In this document: positions 24,958 to 34,128 of the stretch, one piece after another
How positions within the stretch are numbered: position 1 is the first letter of the stretch
How the letters are laid out: each line of letters begins with the position of its first letter
DNA from: Neisseria subflava
GTDB lineage: Bacteria; Pseudomonadota; Gammaproteobacteria; Burkholderiales; Neisseriaceae
Assembly (NCBI RefSeq): GCF_024205705.1
Contig: NZ_CP073115.1
Span: forward strand, 186,001 to 250,000
Length of the DNA: 64,000 nt
Direction of reading: 5' to 3'
Position numbers and translations under genes: made by a program
The notes under the pieces: generated by a model
Database searches by the model: none
Told to the model about the DNA's origin: nothing
The model's input: only the letters and a program-made list of their open reading frames with translations

Positions 24958-25233
24958 TTATTTAGGCTCTTGCGGAACATAGCCTTGTACGGCGTCTGCG
25001 CCGTCGCCGAAGAAGTATTGTTCCATCTGCTGGGCGAGGTATTCGCGTGCGCGCGGATCGGCAAGGCTTAGGCGGTTTTCGTTGATGAGCATGGTTTGGT
25101 GACGGGTCCAAGCCATCCATGCTTCTTGGGAAACGTTTTCAAAAATGCGTTTGCCCAATTCGTTGGGCAGCGGCGGAAATTTCATGCCTTCGGCTTCTTT
25201 GCCGAGTTTGACGCAGTGAACCATACGGGTCAT
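24958..25233 (-). CDS. yggX: Oxidative damage protection protein YggX
   Basis: A 91-residue protein starting MTRMVHCVKLGKEAEGM, with PPLPNELGKRIFENVSQEAWMAW and ENRLSLADPRAREYLAQQMEQYFF, the full YggX pattern. YggX is linked to protection of iron-sulfur clusters from oxidative damage and to iron trafficking. The ATG at 25233 is preceded by AAGGAAA. It is divergent from glnE, with about 128 bases between. Confidence 0.95.
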   Translation of the reverse strand: MTRMVHCVKLGKEAEGMKFPPLPNELGKRIFENVSQEAWMAWTRHQTMLINENRLSLADPRAREYLAQQMEQYFFGDGADAVQGYVPQEPK

Positions 25234-25361
25234 GGCGGTTTCCTTATGTAGGGTTGCAAAGGTTGGTATTTTAGCCGATTGCACGGATAGGGGAAAGCGT
25301 GGGTTTCAGACGGCCTGAAACCTTGCTATGATGGTCTTTTCTGTTTATTCAGGCAAAGATT

Positions 25362-28046
25362 ATGAACCGCCTCGATACTGCCCGCCGTTATTCCCTTTTT
25401 CTCGCCCGCAACCTTGATTCAGGCAAACTCAAGCCCGAAATCTTCCTGCCCATGCTGGACAAGGTGTTGACCGAAGCGGATTTCCAAGCCTTTGCCGACT
25501 GGGACAAAATCCGCGCGGAAGAAAATGAGGAAGAGTTGGCGCGGCAGTTGCGCGAGTTGCGTCGTTATGTCGTGTCGCAGATTATCGTGCGCGATATCAA
25601 CCGCATCAGCGATTTGAACGAAGTAACCCGCACGATTACGCTGTTTGCCGATTTTGCCGTCAATACCGCGCTGGATTTCGCCTACGCTTATTATCGGGAC
25701 ATGTACGGCACGCCGATCGGGCGTTATACCAAATCGCCACAACATTTGAGCGTGGTGGCGATGGGCAAGGCGGGCGGCTATGAGTTGAACGTGTCTTCCG
25801 ACATCGATTTGATTTTCGTCTATCCCGAATCGGGCGATACCGACGGCAGGCGCGAGCGGGGCAATCAGGAGTTTTTCACCAAAGTCGGGCAGAAACTGAT
25901 TGCGCTGTTGAACGACATTACCGCCGACGGGCAGGTGTTCCGCGTCGATATGCGGCTGCGGCCGGACGGCGATTCCGGCGCGTTGGTATTGAGCGAAACC
26001 GCGCTGGAGCAATATTTGATTACGCAGGGGCGCGAATGGGAACGCTATGCATGGTGCAAAGGCCGCGTGGTTACGCCGTATCCGAATGACATCAAATCGC
26101 TGGTGCGCCCTTTTGTGTTCCGAAAATATCTGGATTACAGCGCGTATGAGGCGATGCGCAACCTGCACCGCCAAATCCGCAGCGAAGTCAGCAAAAAAGG
26201 CATGGCGGACAACATCAAACTCGGCGCGGGCGGCATCCGTGAAGTCGAATTTATCGCCCAGATTTTCCAGATGATACGCGGCGGACAAATGCGCGCGCTG
26301 CAACTGAAAGGCACGCAGGAAACGCTAAAGAAACTTGCCGAACTGGGCATCATGCCGTCTGAAAACGTCGAAACCCTGCTTGCCGCCTACCGCTTCCTGC
26401 GCGACGTCGAACACCGCCTGCAATACTGGGACGACCAGCAAACCCAAACCCTGCCCACCTCGCCCGAACAGCAGCAACTGCTCGCCGAAAGCATGGGCTT
26501 CGACAGCTACGCCGCCTTTTCAGACGGCCTCAACGCCCACCGCGCCAAGGTCAATCAGTTGTTCAACGAAATCTTGAGTGAACCCGAAGAACAAACGCAA
26601 AGCAACAGCGAATGGCAATGGGCATGGCAGGACAAACCCGACGAAGAAGAGCGGCGAGGTCGTCTGAAAGAACACGGGTTCGATGCCGAAACCATCGCCG
26701 CAAGGCTCGACCAAATCCGCAACGGCCATAAATACCGCCACCTTTCCGCACACGCCCAGCCGCGTTTTGACGCGATTGTGCCGTTGTTGGTGCAGGCGGC
26801 GGCTGAGCAACCCAACCCGACCGATACATTAATGCGGCTGTTTGACTTCCTCGAAAACATCAGTCGCCGCTCCGCCTATCTCGCCTTCCTCAACGAACAT
26901 CCGCAAACCTTGGCGCACCTGGCACAAATCATGAGCCAAAGCTCATGGGTGGCGGCGTATCTGAGCAAATACCCGATTCTGCTGGACGAACTCATCAGCG
27001 CCCAGCTTTTGGATACCGTGTTTGACTGGCCGGCACTTGCCGCCTCGCTTTCAAACGACCTCAAAGCCTGCGGCGGCGACACCGAAGCGCAAATGGACAC
27101 ACTGCGCCATTTCCAACACGCCCAAGTCTTCCGCCTCGCCGTTCAAGACCTTGCCGGATTGTGGACGGTAGAATCACTTTCTGACCAGCTCTCCGCCCTT
27201 GCCGACATCATCCTCGCCGCCGCCGTGCCGTGCGCGTGGGCGGACATGCCCAAAAAACACCGTGACACGCCGCAATTCGCCATCATCGGCTACGGCAAAC
27301 TGGGGGGTAAAGAACTCAGCTATTCCTCCGACCTCGACTTGGTCTATCTTTACGACGACCCGCATCCCGACGCAGGCGACGTGTACAGCCGCCTTGCCCG
27401 CCGCCTGACCAACTGGCTTTCCGCCGCCACCGGCGCAGGCAGCCTCTACGAAACCGACCTGCGCCTGCGCCCCAACGGCGACGCCGGCTTCCTCGCCCAC
27501 AGCATCGCCGCCTTCGAAAAATACCAGCGCGAAAACGCATGGACATGGGAACACCAGTCCCTCACCCGCGCCCGTTTTATCTGCGGTACGCCTGATGTTC
27601 AGACGGCCTTCGACCGCATCCGCACCGAAATCCTCACCGCCGAACGCGACCAAACCGTTTTAGCAGGCGAAATCATCGAAATGCGCGAAAAAATGTTCCC
27701 CACTCATCCGCCGGTTGACAGCAACATCAAATACGCGCGCGGCGGCGTGGTCGATGTCGAATTTATCGTCCAATATCTGATACTTGCCCATGCCCGAAAA
27801 TATCCGCAACTCCTCGATAATTACGGAAACATCGCCCTGTTGAACATCGCTGCCGACTGCGGCCTCATCGACAAAACCCTAGCCGAACAAAGCCGCACCG
27901 CCTACCGCTTCTACCGACAGCAGCAACACAACACCAAACTGCGCGACGCCAAAAAAACCGAAGTGACGGAAGAATTGCTGACCCATTACGGCAATGTGCG
28001 AAAACTGTGGCAGGAAGTATTCGGGGCAGAAGTGAAGTTCGGATAA
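25362..28046 (+). CDS. glnE: Bifunctional glutamine synthetase adenylyltransferase/removase GlnE
   Basis: An 894-residue protein that adenylylates and deadenylylates glutamine synthetase in response to PII signalling. It has two nucleotidyltransferase domains: one with GKAGGYELNVSSDIDLIFVYP near residue 138 (removase side) and one with GYGKLGGKELSYSSDLDLVYLY near residue 643 (transferase side), each with the GG-x-E-L-x-x-S-S-D-L/I-D motif. Helical domains connect them (GAGGIREVEFIAQ and GGVVDVEFIVQYL). Length is slightly under the E. coli protein. Its start has only a weak ribosome binding site. Several uptake sequences inside the frame show long residence. Confidence 0.95.
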   Translation: MNRLDTARRYSLFLARNLDSGKLKPEIFLPMLDKVLTEADFQAFADWDKIRAEENEEELARQLRELRRYVVSQIIVRDINRISDLNEVTRTITLFADFAVNTALDFAYAYYRDMYGTPIGRYTKSPQHLSVVAMGKAGGYELNVSSDIDLIFVYPESGDTDGRRERGNQEFFTKVGQKLIALLNDITADGQVFRVDMRLRPDGDSGALVLSETALEQYLITQGREWERYAWCKGRVVTPYPNDIKSLVRPFVFRKYLDYSAYEAMRNLHRQIRSEVSKKGMADNIKLGAGGIREVEFIAQIFQMIRGGQMRALQLKGTQETLKKLAELGIMPSENVETLLAAYRFLRDVEHRLQYWDDQQTQTLPTSPEQQQLLAESMGFDSYAAFSDGLNAHRAKVNQLFNEILSEPEEQTQSNSEWQWAWQDKPDEEERRGRLKEHGFDAETIAARLDQIRNGHKYRHLSAHAQPRFDAIVPLLVQAAAEQPNPTDTLMRLFDFLENISRRSAYLAFLNEHPQTLAHLAQIMSQSSWVAAYLSKYPILLDELISAQLLDTVFDWPALAASLSNDLKACGGDTEAQMDTLRHFQHAQVFRLAVQDLAGLWTVESLSDQLSALADIILAAAVPCAWADMPKKHRDTPQFAIIGYGKLGGKELSYSSDLDLVYLYDDPHPDAGDVYSRLARRLTNWLSAATGAGSLYETDLRLRPNGDAGFLAHSIAAFEKYQRENAWTWEHQSLTRARFICGTPDVQTAFDRIRTEILTAERDQTVLAGEIIEMREKMFPTHPPVDSNIKYARGGVVDVEFIVQYLILAHARKYPQLLDNYGNIALLNIAADCGLIDKTLAEQSRTAYRFYRQQQHNTKLRDAKKTEVTEELLTHYGNVRKLWQEVFGAEVKFG

Positions 28047-28163
28047 ACAGGCGGACGTATTCAGCGTCAAAGCCTGCACGGCAACACAATTTACCGCCAC
28101 AGCAAACGCGCTTTAAAAGGCAAACTTTCGAACATAAAGAAAGCGCTGTTTTGCGAAGATATA

Positions 28164-28198
28164 AAAAAGGCCGTCTGAAATTTTTCAGACGGCCTTTT
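28164..28198. terminator. Inverted uptake-sequence terminator
   Basis: AAAAGGCCGTCTGAAA and TTTCAGACGGCCTTTT, almost loop-free, between convergent glnE and the small membrane gene. Confidence 0.7.
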
Positions 28199-28205
28199 AT
28201 GGTAT

Positions 28206-28439
28206 TTATTCTTCTTCTTCTTCCTCTTCCGGTTCAGCTTCTGCCTCTGCAGGTTTTTCAAGGAAATTGCCTGCCAGCCACAGTAAAGCGCCGCCGCCCG
28301 TAATGCCTGCTTTAATCCACATGGCGGTATCTTCGCCCCATTCGTAAATCCAGGCCAAGACTTTGGGTACCGCGTTCATATAATTCAAACCGAATGCCAA
28401 TACGCCGAGGATAAATAAAGTACTGCCCAAGCTTTTCAT
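28206..28439 (-). CDS. Small membrane protein with polyglutamate tail, unknown function
   Basis: A 77-residue protein with two hydrophobic helices (LGSTLFILGVLAFGLNYM and AGITGGGALLWLAGNFL) and a strongly acidic C-terminal tail (EAEAEPEEEEEEE). I do not recognise a family. The tail is encoded by a run of GAA/GAG codons that could vary by slippage without changing frame. The ATG is preceded by AAGGAAT. A hairpin of uptake sequences follows the stop. Confidence 0.7.
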   Translation of the reverse strand: MKSLGSTLFILGVLAFGLNYMNAVPKVLAWIYEWGEDTAMWIKAGITGGGALLWLAGNFLEKPAEAEAEPEEEEEEE

Positions 28440-28761
28440 TGTTATTCCTTATAAAATCAAATATATGCATCAAAACAATTCAATAAATGCAGTGATGCTG
28501 AGTGAATGAATGTGTCAAGAAATGCCATTATATTCGGTTTTATGTAAAGAAGATATTTTTATCAAAGCTGATTGGCAGGCTGAGGCGATGGGGAACTGCT
28601 TGCAGAGGGAGGGATTCCGTCTGTTTGTTTATAAGTTATCGGCTTGGCTTGGGCAGCCATGATCTGCAAAAACTGTTCTCATTTTGTGTCGATATTGTGA
28701 TAAAGCAAAACAAGTTCTAAAATATGCAGTTCATTTTCATATTAAAAACAAGGAGAAACTG
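28440..28761. other. Intergenic region upstream of thiO
   Basis: About 320 bases without a convincing gene. It is AT-rich near both ends, with no uptake sequence. I looked for a thiamine pyrophosphate riboswitch (CTGAGA core) and did not find one. A short hairpin-capable segment lies near 28640-28665. The ribosome binding site AAGGAGA precedes the thiO start. Confidence 0.5.
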
Positions 28762-29856
28762 ATGTCTAAGGTTGCGGTACTCGGTGGCGGTCTGTCGGGC
28801 CGTCTGATGGCGTTCCAACTGGCAGAGCAGGGCATTTTGGTCGAGTTGTTTGAAAAAGGCGAATGCAACGGCGCACAAGCCGCAGCCTATGTTGCCGCCG
28901 CCATGCTGGCGCCTTCTTCCGAGGCGGTGGAGGCAACGCCTGAAGTCATCCGTTTGGGCAGGCAGAGTTTCGCGCTTTGGCGCGGTATTTTAGGCCGTCT
29001 GAACACGCCGGTGATGATGCAGGAAAACGGCAGCCTGATTGTCTGGCACACGCAGGACAAGCCGCTTTCCGCCGAGTTTGCCCGTCATTTGAAGCGCGGC
29101 GGCGTGGCGGAACATGAAACCATACGTTGGAATGCGGATGAAATCGCAGCAAACGAGCCGCAACTGGCAGGGCGGTTTTCAGACGGCCTGTATCTGCCGA
29201 CGGAAGGGCAGTTGGACGGACGGCAGGTATTGGATGCGCTTGCCGATGCTTTGGAATCAATGAATGTGGCGTGCCATTGGTCGTGCGAACGCGAAGTCGA
29301 AGATTTGGCGGCTCAATATGATTGGGTCATCGACTGCCGCGGTTATGGTGCAAAGAGCGCGTGGAACAGGCCGTCTGAAAGCGTTTTACGCGGCATTCGC
29401 GGCGAAGTGGCACGCGTTTATGCACCCGAAATCGAGCTGTCCCGCCCCGTGCGCCTGCTGCATCCGCGCTACCCTTTATACATCGCGCCGAAGGAAAACC
29501 ATATTTTTGTGATTGGTGCGACCCAAATTGAAAGCGAAAGCCAAGCGCCGGCAAGTGTGCGTTCCGGTTTGGAACTTTTGTCCGCGCTGTATGCCGTGCA
29601 TCCGGCATTTGGCGAGGCAAACCTTTTGGAACTGGCCACTGGCCTGCGCCCGACTTTAAACCACCACAACCCCGAAATCCGTTTCAACCGCGAACGCCGC
29701 CTGATTGAAGTCAACGGCCTGTTCCGCCACGGCTTTATGATTTCCCCGGCTGTTACCGGCGCGGCCGTGCGTTTGGCCGGTGCGCTGTTTGCCGGAAGCG
29801 ACATTCCCGAATACGACGAAACCAGCGGTTTGCCGTATATCCGCGCCGCAAATTGA
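28762..29856 (+). CDS. thiO: Glycine oxidase ThiO (FAD-dependent)
   Basis: A 364-residue FAD-dependent amine oxidase that converts glycine to iminoglycine (dehydroglycine), a precursor of the thiamine thiazole. The Rossmann motif VAVLGGGLSGRLMAFQLAEQG is at the N-terminus; GQLDGRQVLDALADAL, WVIDCRGYGA, LRGIRGEVARV, HPRYPLYIAPKENHIFVIGAT, ELATGLRPTLNHHNPEI and GFMISPAVTGAAVRLAG are typical of ThiO. I chose the ATG with AAGGAGAAAC upstream, which starts the first beta strand. It likely supplies ThiG. It stands about 12 kb from the other thi genes. Confidence 0.9.
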   Translation: MSKVAVLGGGLSGRLMAFQLAEQGILVELFEKGECNGAQAAAYVAAAMLAPSSEAVEATPEVIRLGRQSFALWRGILGRLNTPVMMQENGSLIVWHTQDKPLSAEFARHLKRGGVAEHETIRWNADEIAANEPQLAGRFSDGLYLPTEGQLDGRQVLDALADALESMNVACHWSCEREVEDLAAQYDWVIDCRGYGAKSAWNRPSESVLRGIRGEVARVYAPEIELSRPVRLLHPRYPLYIAPKENHIFVIGATQIESESQAPASVRSGLELLSALYAVHPAFGEANLLELATGLRPTLNHHNPEIRFNRERRLIEVNGLFRHGFMISPAVTGAAVRLAGALFAGSDIPEYDETSGLPYIRAAN

Positions 29857-30015
29857 AGCCGTTGCGGACGAAGTGGCTTGAAAATCGGGCAAATTGTTTG
29901 TGAAAGACAGCCACAGGCCGTCTGAAAATGATAAAATCGCCGTCAATTCAATTAACCTTGCATCTGAAACCGCATCATGCCGTTTCAGATGCCAAACCTA
30001 TTTAACGATAAGCAC

Positions 30016-32157
30016 ATGACAACCCAAACCCTTTTAATCGAGCTTCTCACTGAAGAACTCCCGCCAAAAGCCCTCAATAATCTGGGCAACCATTTTGCCG
30101 CTTCCGTTGCCGAAGGCTTGGAAAAAGCGCAACTGATTGACGGCGTAGCCGAATACACTGCCTACGCTTCTCCGCGCCGTTTGGCCGTTCAAGTCAAAAA
30201 CGTGAAAGCCGTTCAAGCCGATCAAAAAATCGTGAAAAAAGGCCCGGCCGTGGCGAATGCCATGAAAGACGGTGTGCCGACTAAGGCTTTGGAAGGTTTT
30301 GCGCGCGGTGCGGGTGCGAAAATCGAAGACCTGACCATCATCAACGACGGCAAGCAAGACGTGTACGCCTACGAATACGTCCAAACCGGCAAACCGCTGG
30401 GCGAGCTTTTGGAAGACATCATCAATGCCGCAGTGAAAAAATTGCCGATTCCGAAAGTCATGCGTTGGGGCAGCAGCACATTCACCTTCGTGCGCCCTGT
30501 ACACAGCCTGATCGTGCTGCACGGTGGCGACATCGTCAACGTCAGCGTTTTGGGTTTGCAAAGCGGCAACAAAACACTGGGTCACCGCTTCCTCTCCAGC
30601 GGCGAAATCGCCATTGAAAATGCCGACAGCTACGCCGTACAAATGCGTGAGCAAGGCAAAGTTGTCGCTTCGTTTGCCGAACGCAAAGCCGCCATTCAGA
30701 CGGCCTTGAACAAACAGGCAGGCCGTCTGAACGCGACCGTTGCCGCCGATGAAGCCTTGTTGGACGAAGTGACCGCATTGGTCGAATGGCCTGTAGTATT
30801 GGAAGCCGGTTTTGAAGAACACTTCCTCGCCGTACCGCAAGAATGCTTGATTCTGACCATGCAGCAAAACCAAAAATACTTCCCACTGCTCGACCAAAAC
30901 GGCAAGCTGATGAACCGCTTCCTGCTGGTGTCCAACCTGCAAACCGAAGATCCGTCACACATCATCCAAGGCAACGAACGCGTCTTGCGCGCGCGCCTGT
31001 CTGATGCCGAGTTCTTCTACAAGCAAGACCAAAAAGCGACTTTGGAAAGCCGCCTGCCCAAGCTGGCGAACGTGGTTTATCACAACAAAATCGGTTCGCA
31101 AGCCGAACGCATCGAACGCCTTCAAAGCATCGCCGCCCACATTGCCAAAGCACTGGGTGCGGATGCCGCCGCAGCCGAGCGCGCCGCACGTTTGGCCAAA
31201 GCCGACTTGGTCACCGAAATGGTCGGCGAGTTCCCCGAATTGCAAGGCACGATGGGCAAATACTACGCACGTTTGGATGGTGAAACCGAAGAAATCGCCG
31301 AAGCCATCGAGCAGCACTATCAACCGCGTTTTGCAGGAGATAGGCTACCTGAAAGCAAAATTGCTATCGCTGTTGCGCTTGCCGACAAGCTAGAAACCTT
31401 AGTTGGTATTTGGGGTATCGGACAAATTCCTACAGGTGATAAAGATCCTTACGCCTTGCGTCGTGCCACATTGGGTATTTTACGGATACTAATGTTACCT
31501 GAGTGTAAAGGAGATCAATTAGGATTAGGTCAGTTAATTAATGAAACATATCAAACCTTTCCTCGTGGTTGGAAAGATATGGCAAATTCCTTGGAACAGC
31601 GACATTTTTTGTCCAACATAGCCTCTTTCATAGAGACCCGTTTAGCAATTCTTTTACAAAATGAATATTCGCAAGACGTAATCTCAGCAGTTTTGAAAGG
31701 TCCAAAACAAACTCCTGAAGAAAGTAAACAGGGAGTAAGTCGTTGGTTTCATAAGCTATATAATCTCCATGCCAAGCTGCAAGCCGTCGCCGCGTTCAAA
31801 CAACTGCCCGAAGCCGCCGCGCTCGCCGCTGCCAACAAACGCGTGCAAAACCTGCTGAAAAAAGCCGATGCCGCGCTGGGCGAAGTCGATGAAAGCCTGC
31901 TGCAACAGGACGAAGAAAAAGCCCTGTATGCCGCCGCGCAAGGTTTGCAGCCAAAAATCTCCGCTGCCGTCGCCGAAGGCAATTTCCAGACCGCCTTATC
32001 CGAACTGGCTTCCGTCAAACCGCAAGTCGATGCCTTCTTTGACGGCGTGATGGTGATGGCTGAAGATCCCGCCGTAAAACAAAACCGCCTGAACCTGCTG
32101 AACCGCTTGGCAGAACAAATGAACGCAGTTGCCGACATTGCGCTCTTGAGCGAATAA
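30016..32157 (+). CDS. glyS: Glycine-tRNA ligase beta subunit, with a mosaic AT-rich segment
   Basis: A 713-residue subunit of the alpha2beta2 glycyl-tRNA synthetase; it binds tRNA. The start MTTQTLLIELLTEELPPKAL and the segments FVRPVHSLIVLHGG, GHRFLSSGEIAIE, FLAVPQECLILTMQQNQKYF and NRFLLVSNL are typical. From about 31330 to 31775 (residues 439-586) the codon use and base composition change abruptly to AT-rich while the frame stays open, and residues around KGPKQTPEESKQGVSRWFHKLYNL appear as extra length; the E. coli and Neisseria proteins are near 687-689 residues. The flanks return to ordinary Neisseria composition. I read this as a recombinant segment from a distant, AT-rich donor. The alpha subunit glyQ is not in view. 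Confidence 0.94.
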   Translation: MTTQTLLIELLTEELPPKALNNLGNHFAASVAEGLEKAQLIDGVAEYTAYASPRRLAVQVKNVKAVQADQKIVKKGPAVANAMKDGVPTKALEGFARGAGAKIEDLTIINDGKQDVYAYEYVQTGKPLGELLEDIINAAVKKLPIPKVMRWGSSTFTFVRPVHSLIVLHGGDIVNVSVLGLQSGNKTLGHRFLSSGEIAIENADSYAVQMREQGKVVASFAERKAAIQTALNKQAGRLNATVAADEALLDEVTALVEWPVVLEAGFEEHFLAVPQECLILTMQQNQKYFPLLDQNGKLMNRFLLVSNLQTEDPSHIIQGNERVLRARLSDAEFFYKQDQKATLESRLPKLANVVYHNKIGSQAERIERLQSIAAHIAKALGADAAAAERAARLAKADLVTEMVGEFPELQGTMGKYYARLDGETEEIAEAIEQHYQPRFAGDRLPESKIAIAVALADKLETLVGIWGIGQIPTGDKDPYALRRATLGILRILMLPECKGDQLGLGQLINETYQTFPRGWKDMANSLEQRHFLSNIASFIETRLAILLQNEYSQDVISAVLKGPKQTPEESKQGVSRWFHKLYNLHAKLQAVAAFKQLPEAAALAAANKRVQNLLKKADAALGEVDESLLQQDEEKALYAAAQGLQPKISAAVAEGNFQTALSELASVKPQVDAFFDGVMVMAEDPAVKQNRLNLLNRLAEQMNAVADIALLSE

Positions 32158-32325
32158 GGCCGCGTTTCAGTTGACCCGCTTTTCAGGCTGCCCGATGATT
32201 CAGGCAGCCTGAAGTTTTTCGGGCGTATCCCTTACATGGCGTTCATTCAAGGGTATAATTCAGCAGATTTGTCAGGCAGGCAAATCGCGCACATCAAACA
32301 ATTTCCCACATTCAAGAGGCAGATT

Positions 32326-33405
32326 ATGAATATTCCAGCCATCCGAACCGCACTCGATGCCGTGTTGATTCCCACCACAATACGCACTTTGGGCAGCGAA
32401 AAAGCCGTTTCGCTTCTGGAAGAGCATTCAGACGGCCTGCATATCGGCCTGAAATTCGCGTTCCCAGTTGCCCATATTGCCGTAGACATTGCTAACGCCC
32501 TCCAAGAAGCCGTCATTTCGCATACCGGCGATACCCACATTCACTTGAGTATCGATACCGAAATCGGTACGCATAAAGTTCAACCCGGCGTAGCAACCAT
32601 CAAAGGCGTGAAAAACATTATCGCCGTTGCATCGGGCAAAGGCGGCGTCGGCAAATCAACGACCACAGCCAACCTTGCCACCGCAATGGCCAGAATGGGC
32701 GCGCGCGTCGGCGTACTCGATGCCGACCTGTACGGCCCAAGCCAGCCCACCATGCTCGGCGTACAAGACCGCAAACCCGATCAACAAAACAAAAAACTCA
32801 TTCCCGTTGAAGCCGAAAGCGGCATTCAAGTGATGTCCATTGGTTTCCTGGTCGATACCGACCAAGCCATCGTTTGGCGTGGCCCGATGGTCAGCCAAGC
32901 CTTGCAACAGCTTATGTTCCAAAGCGAGTGGGACAATGTCGATTATCTCTTCATTGACCTGCCGCCCGGTACCGGCGATATCCAATTGACCCTGTCGCAA
33001 AAAATCCCCGTGACCGGCTCCGTTGTCGTCACCACGCCGCAAGACATCGCCCTGATTGATGCACGCAAAGCCGTGGATATGTTCAACAAAGTCAATATTC
33101 CGATTTTGGGTGTTTTGGAAAACATGTCTGTCCATATTTGCACCAATTGCGGCCATGCCGAAGCAATCTTTGGCGCAGAAGGCGGTAAAAACCTGGCAGA
33201 GCGTTTAAACGTACCGTTGCTCGGCCAACTTCCCTTGAGCCTGCCTGTACGCGAAGCCATGGACAGCGGCACATCTTCGGCCTTGTTTGAAAACAACCAA
33301 ACCATCGCCGACATCTACACCGAAGCCGCATTCCAAATCGCGCTGGCCATTGCCGATAAAGGCAAAGACTTCAGCGGCCGCTTCCCGAAAATCGTCGTCG
33401 AATAA
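32326..33405 (+). CDS. mrp: Iron-sulfur cluster carrier protein Mrp/ApbC
   Basis: A 359-residue P-loop ATPase that carries and transfers iron-sulfur clusters. An N-terminal MIP18-like domain (MNIPAIRTALDAV...) precedes the deviant Walker A motif ASGKGGVGKSTTTANLATAMA, then DADLYGPSQPTMLG, FIDLPPGTGDIQLTL, VVTTPQDIALIDARKAVDMF and the cluster-binding pair CTNCGHAEAIFG. I chose the ATG at 32326, preceded by AAGAGGC, over an upstream ATG 90 bases earlier. It is followed closely by the tRNA-Lys promoter. Confidence 0.94.
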   Translation: MNIPAIRTALDAVLIPTTIRTLGSEKAVSLLEEHSDGLHIGLKFAFPVAHIAVDIANALQEAVISHTGDTHIHLSIDTEIGTHKVQPGVATIKGVKNIIAVASGKGGVGKSTTTANLATAMARMGARVGVLDADLYGPSQPTMLGVQDRKPDQQNKKLIPVEAESGIQVMSIGFLVDTDQAIVWRGPMVSQALQQLMFQSEWDNVDYLFIDLPPGTGDIQLTLSQKIPVTGSVVVTTPQDIALIDARKAVDMFNKVNIPILGVLENMSVHICTNCGHAEAIFGAEGGKNLAERLNVPLLGQLPLSLPVREAMDSGTSSALFENNQTIADIYTEAAFQIALAIADKGKDFSGRFPKIVVE

Positions 33406-33424
33406 AAAAAGTTTAAAAAAGGTG

Positions 33425-33453
33425 TTGACAGCTGTGCGACCCATCTCTATAAT
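33425..33453 (+). promoter_or_regulatory. Consensus sigma-70 promoter for tRNA-Lys
   Basis: A perfect -35 TTGACA (33425-33430) and perfect -10 TATAAT (33448-33453) are separated by exactly 17 bases. The tRNA begins 13 bases after the -10 box. This is a strong housekeeping promoter. Confidence 0.93.
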
Positions 33454-33465
33454 ACACAGCTTATC

Positions 33466-33541
33466 GGGTCGTTAGCTCAGTCGGTAGAGCAGCGGACTTT
33501 TAATCCGTTGGTCGAGCGTTCGAATCGCTCACGACCCACCA
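33466..33541 (+). tRNA. tRNA-Lys (TTT)
   Basis: A 76-base cloverleaf. Acceptor GGGTCGT pairs with ACGACCC, followed by A73 and encoded CCA. The anticodon loop CTTTTAA carries anticodon TTT. The D arm (AGCTCAGTCGGTAGAGC) and T arm (AGCGTTCGAATCGCT) are regular. Confidence 0.97.
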
Positions 33542-33548
33542 AATATGA

Positions 33549-33578
33549 AAACCTGCTTTGAAAAAAGCAGGTTTTTTT
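33549..33578 (+). terminator. Rho-independent terminator after tRNA-Lys
   Basis: Stem AACCTGCTTT/AAAGCAGGTT with a GAAA loop and a run of seven T, starting eight bases after the tRNA. Confidence 0.9.
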
Positions 33579-34128
33579 ACGTTTGGAGTTTAAGCAAGGG
33601 ATGGTTTTAGATGATGTTTCGCCAGTAATGAGGCTATCAGGAAATCATAGTTTATAGTTTTATGCTGTTGTTTTAAGAGAAATATTGGAAAATTGGATAT
33701 TTAGATTTTAAGTCTATTGTAAAAGTTTCTTTACAATATAATCTTAATTATCTTTATAAAAATATTAATAATAAATAAGGTAATTATTTTTCTCAGTTAG
33801 TTGGATTTTCTTAAATTACATTAAATTTCAAATAATTATATTTTTTTTAATATATTAGTTAAATGTGTGAAATAAAGTTTGTTTACTAATGAAATTTTTT
33901 GTAAATGCTGATTAAATATAAAACCCAAGTTACTATTTATAAAGTTTTTATAAGCATGTTATTTTTATTACAAATGGTAGATATAATAGTGGTATATGCG
34001 AGTTGCGTGATTGAAGGTTATGGTAAAGTAAAGCTGAAATTTTATGTTAAGTAATTTGCATATGATATCTAAAACAGAGGGTGGATTTATGTCCATTCTA
34101 TTTAATTGCTTAATTGCGAGGAATGTAA
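33579..34128. other. AT-rich intergenic region upstream of the adhesin locus
   Basis: About 550 bases, markedly AT-rich, without uptake sequences and without a supportable gene. It marks the left border of the low-GC adhesin and type I secretion locus. A -10-like TATAAT occurs at 33982-33987, but the -35 match at the right distance (TTATTT) is weak. The region probably holds the promoter for the downstream lipoprotein and adhesin. Confidence 0.55.

Noticed and set aside
28206..28439. Glutamate codon run as a phase-variable tract.
   Set aside because: The run changes in units of three and lies at the 3' end; no long homopolymer or tetranucleotide repeat typical of phase-variable genes was found in the window.
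28440..28761. Possible thiamine riboswitch ahead of thiO.
   Set aside because: Same reason: the conserved core is absent.
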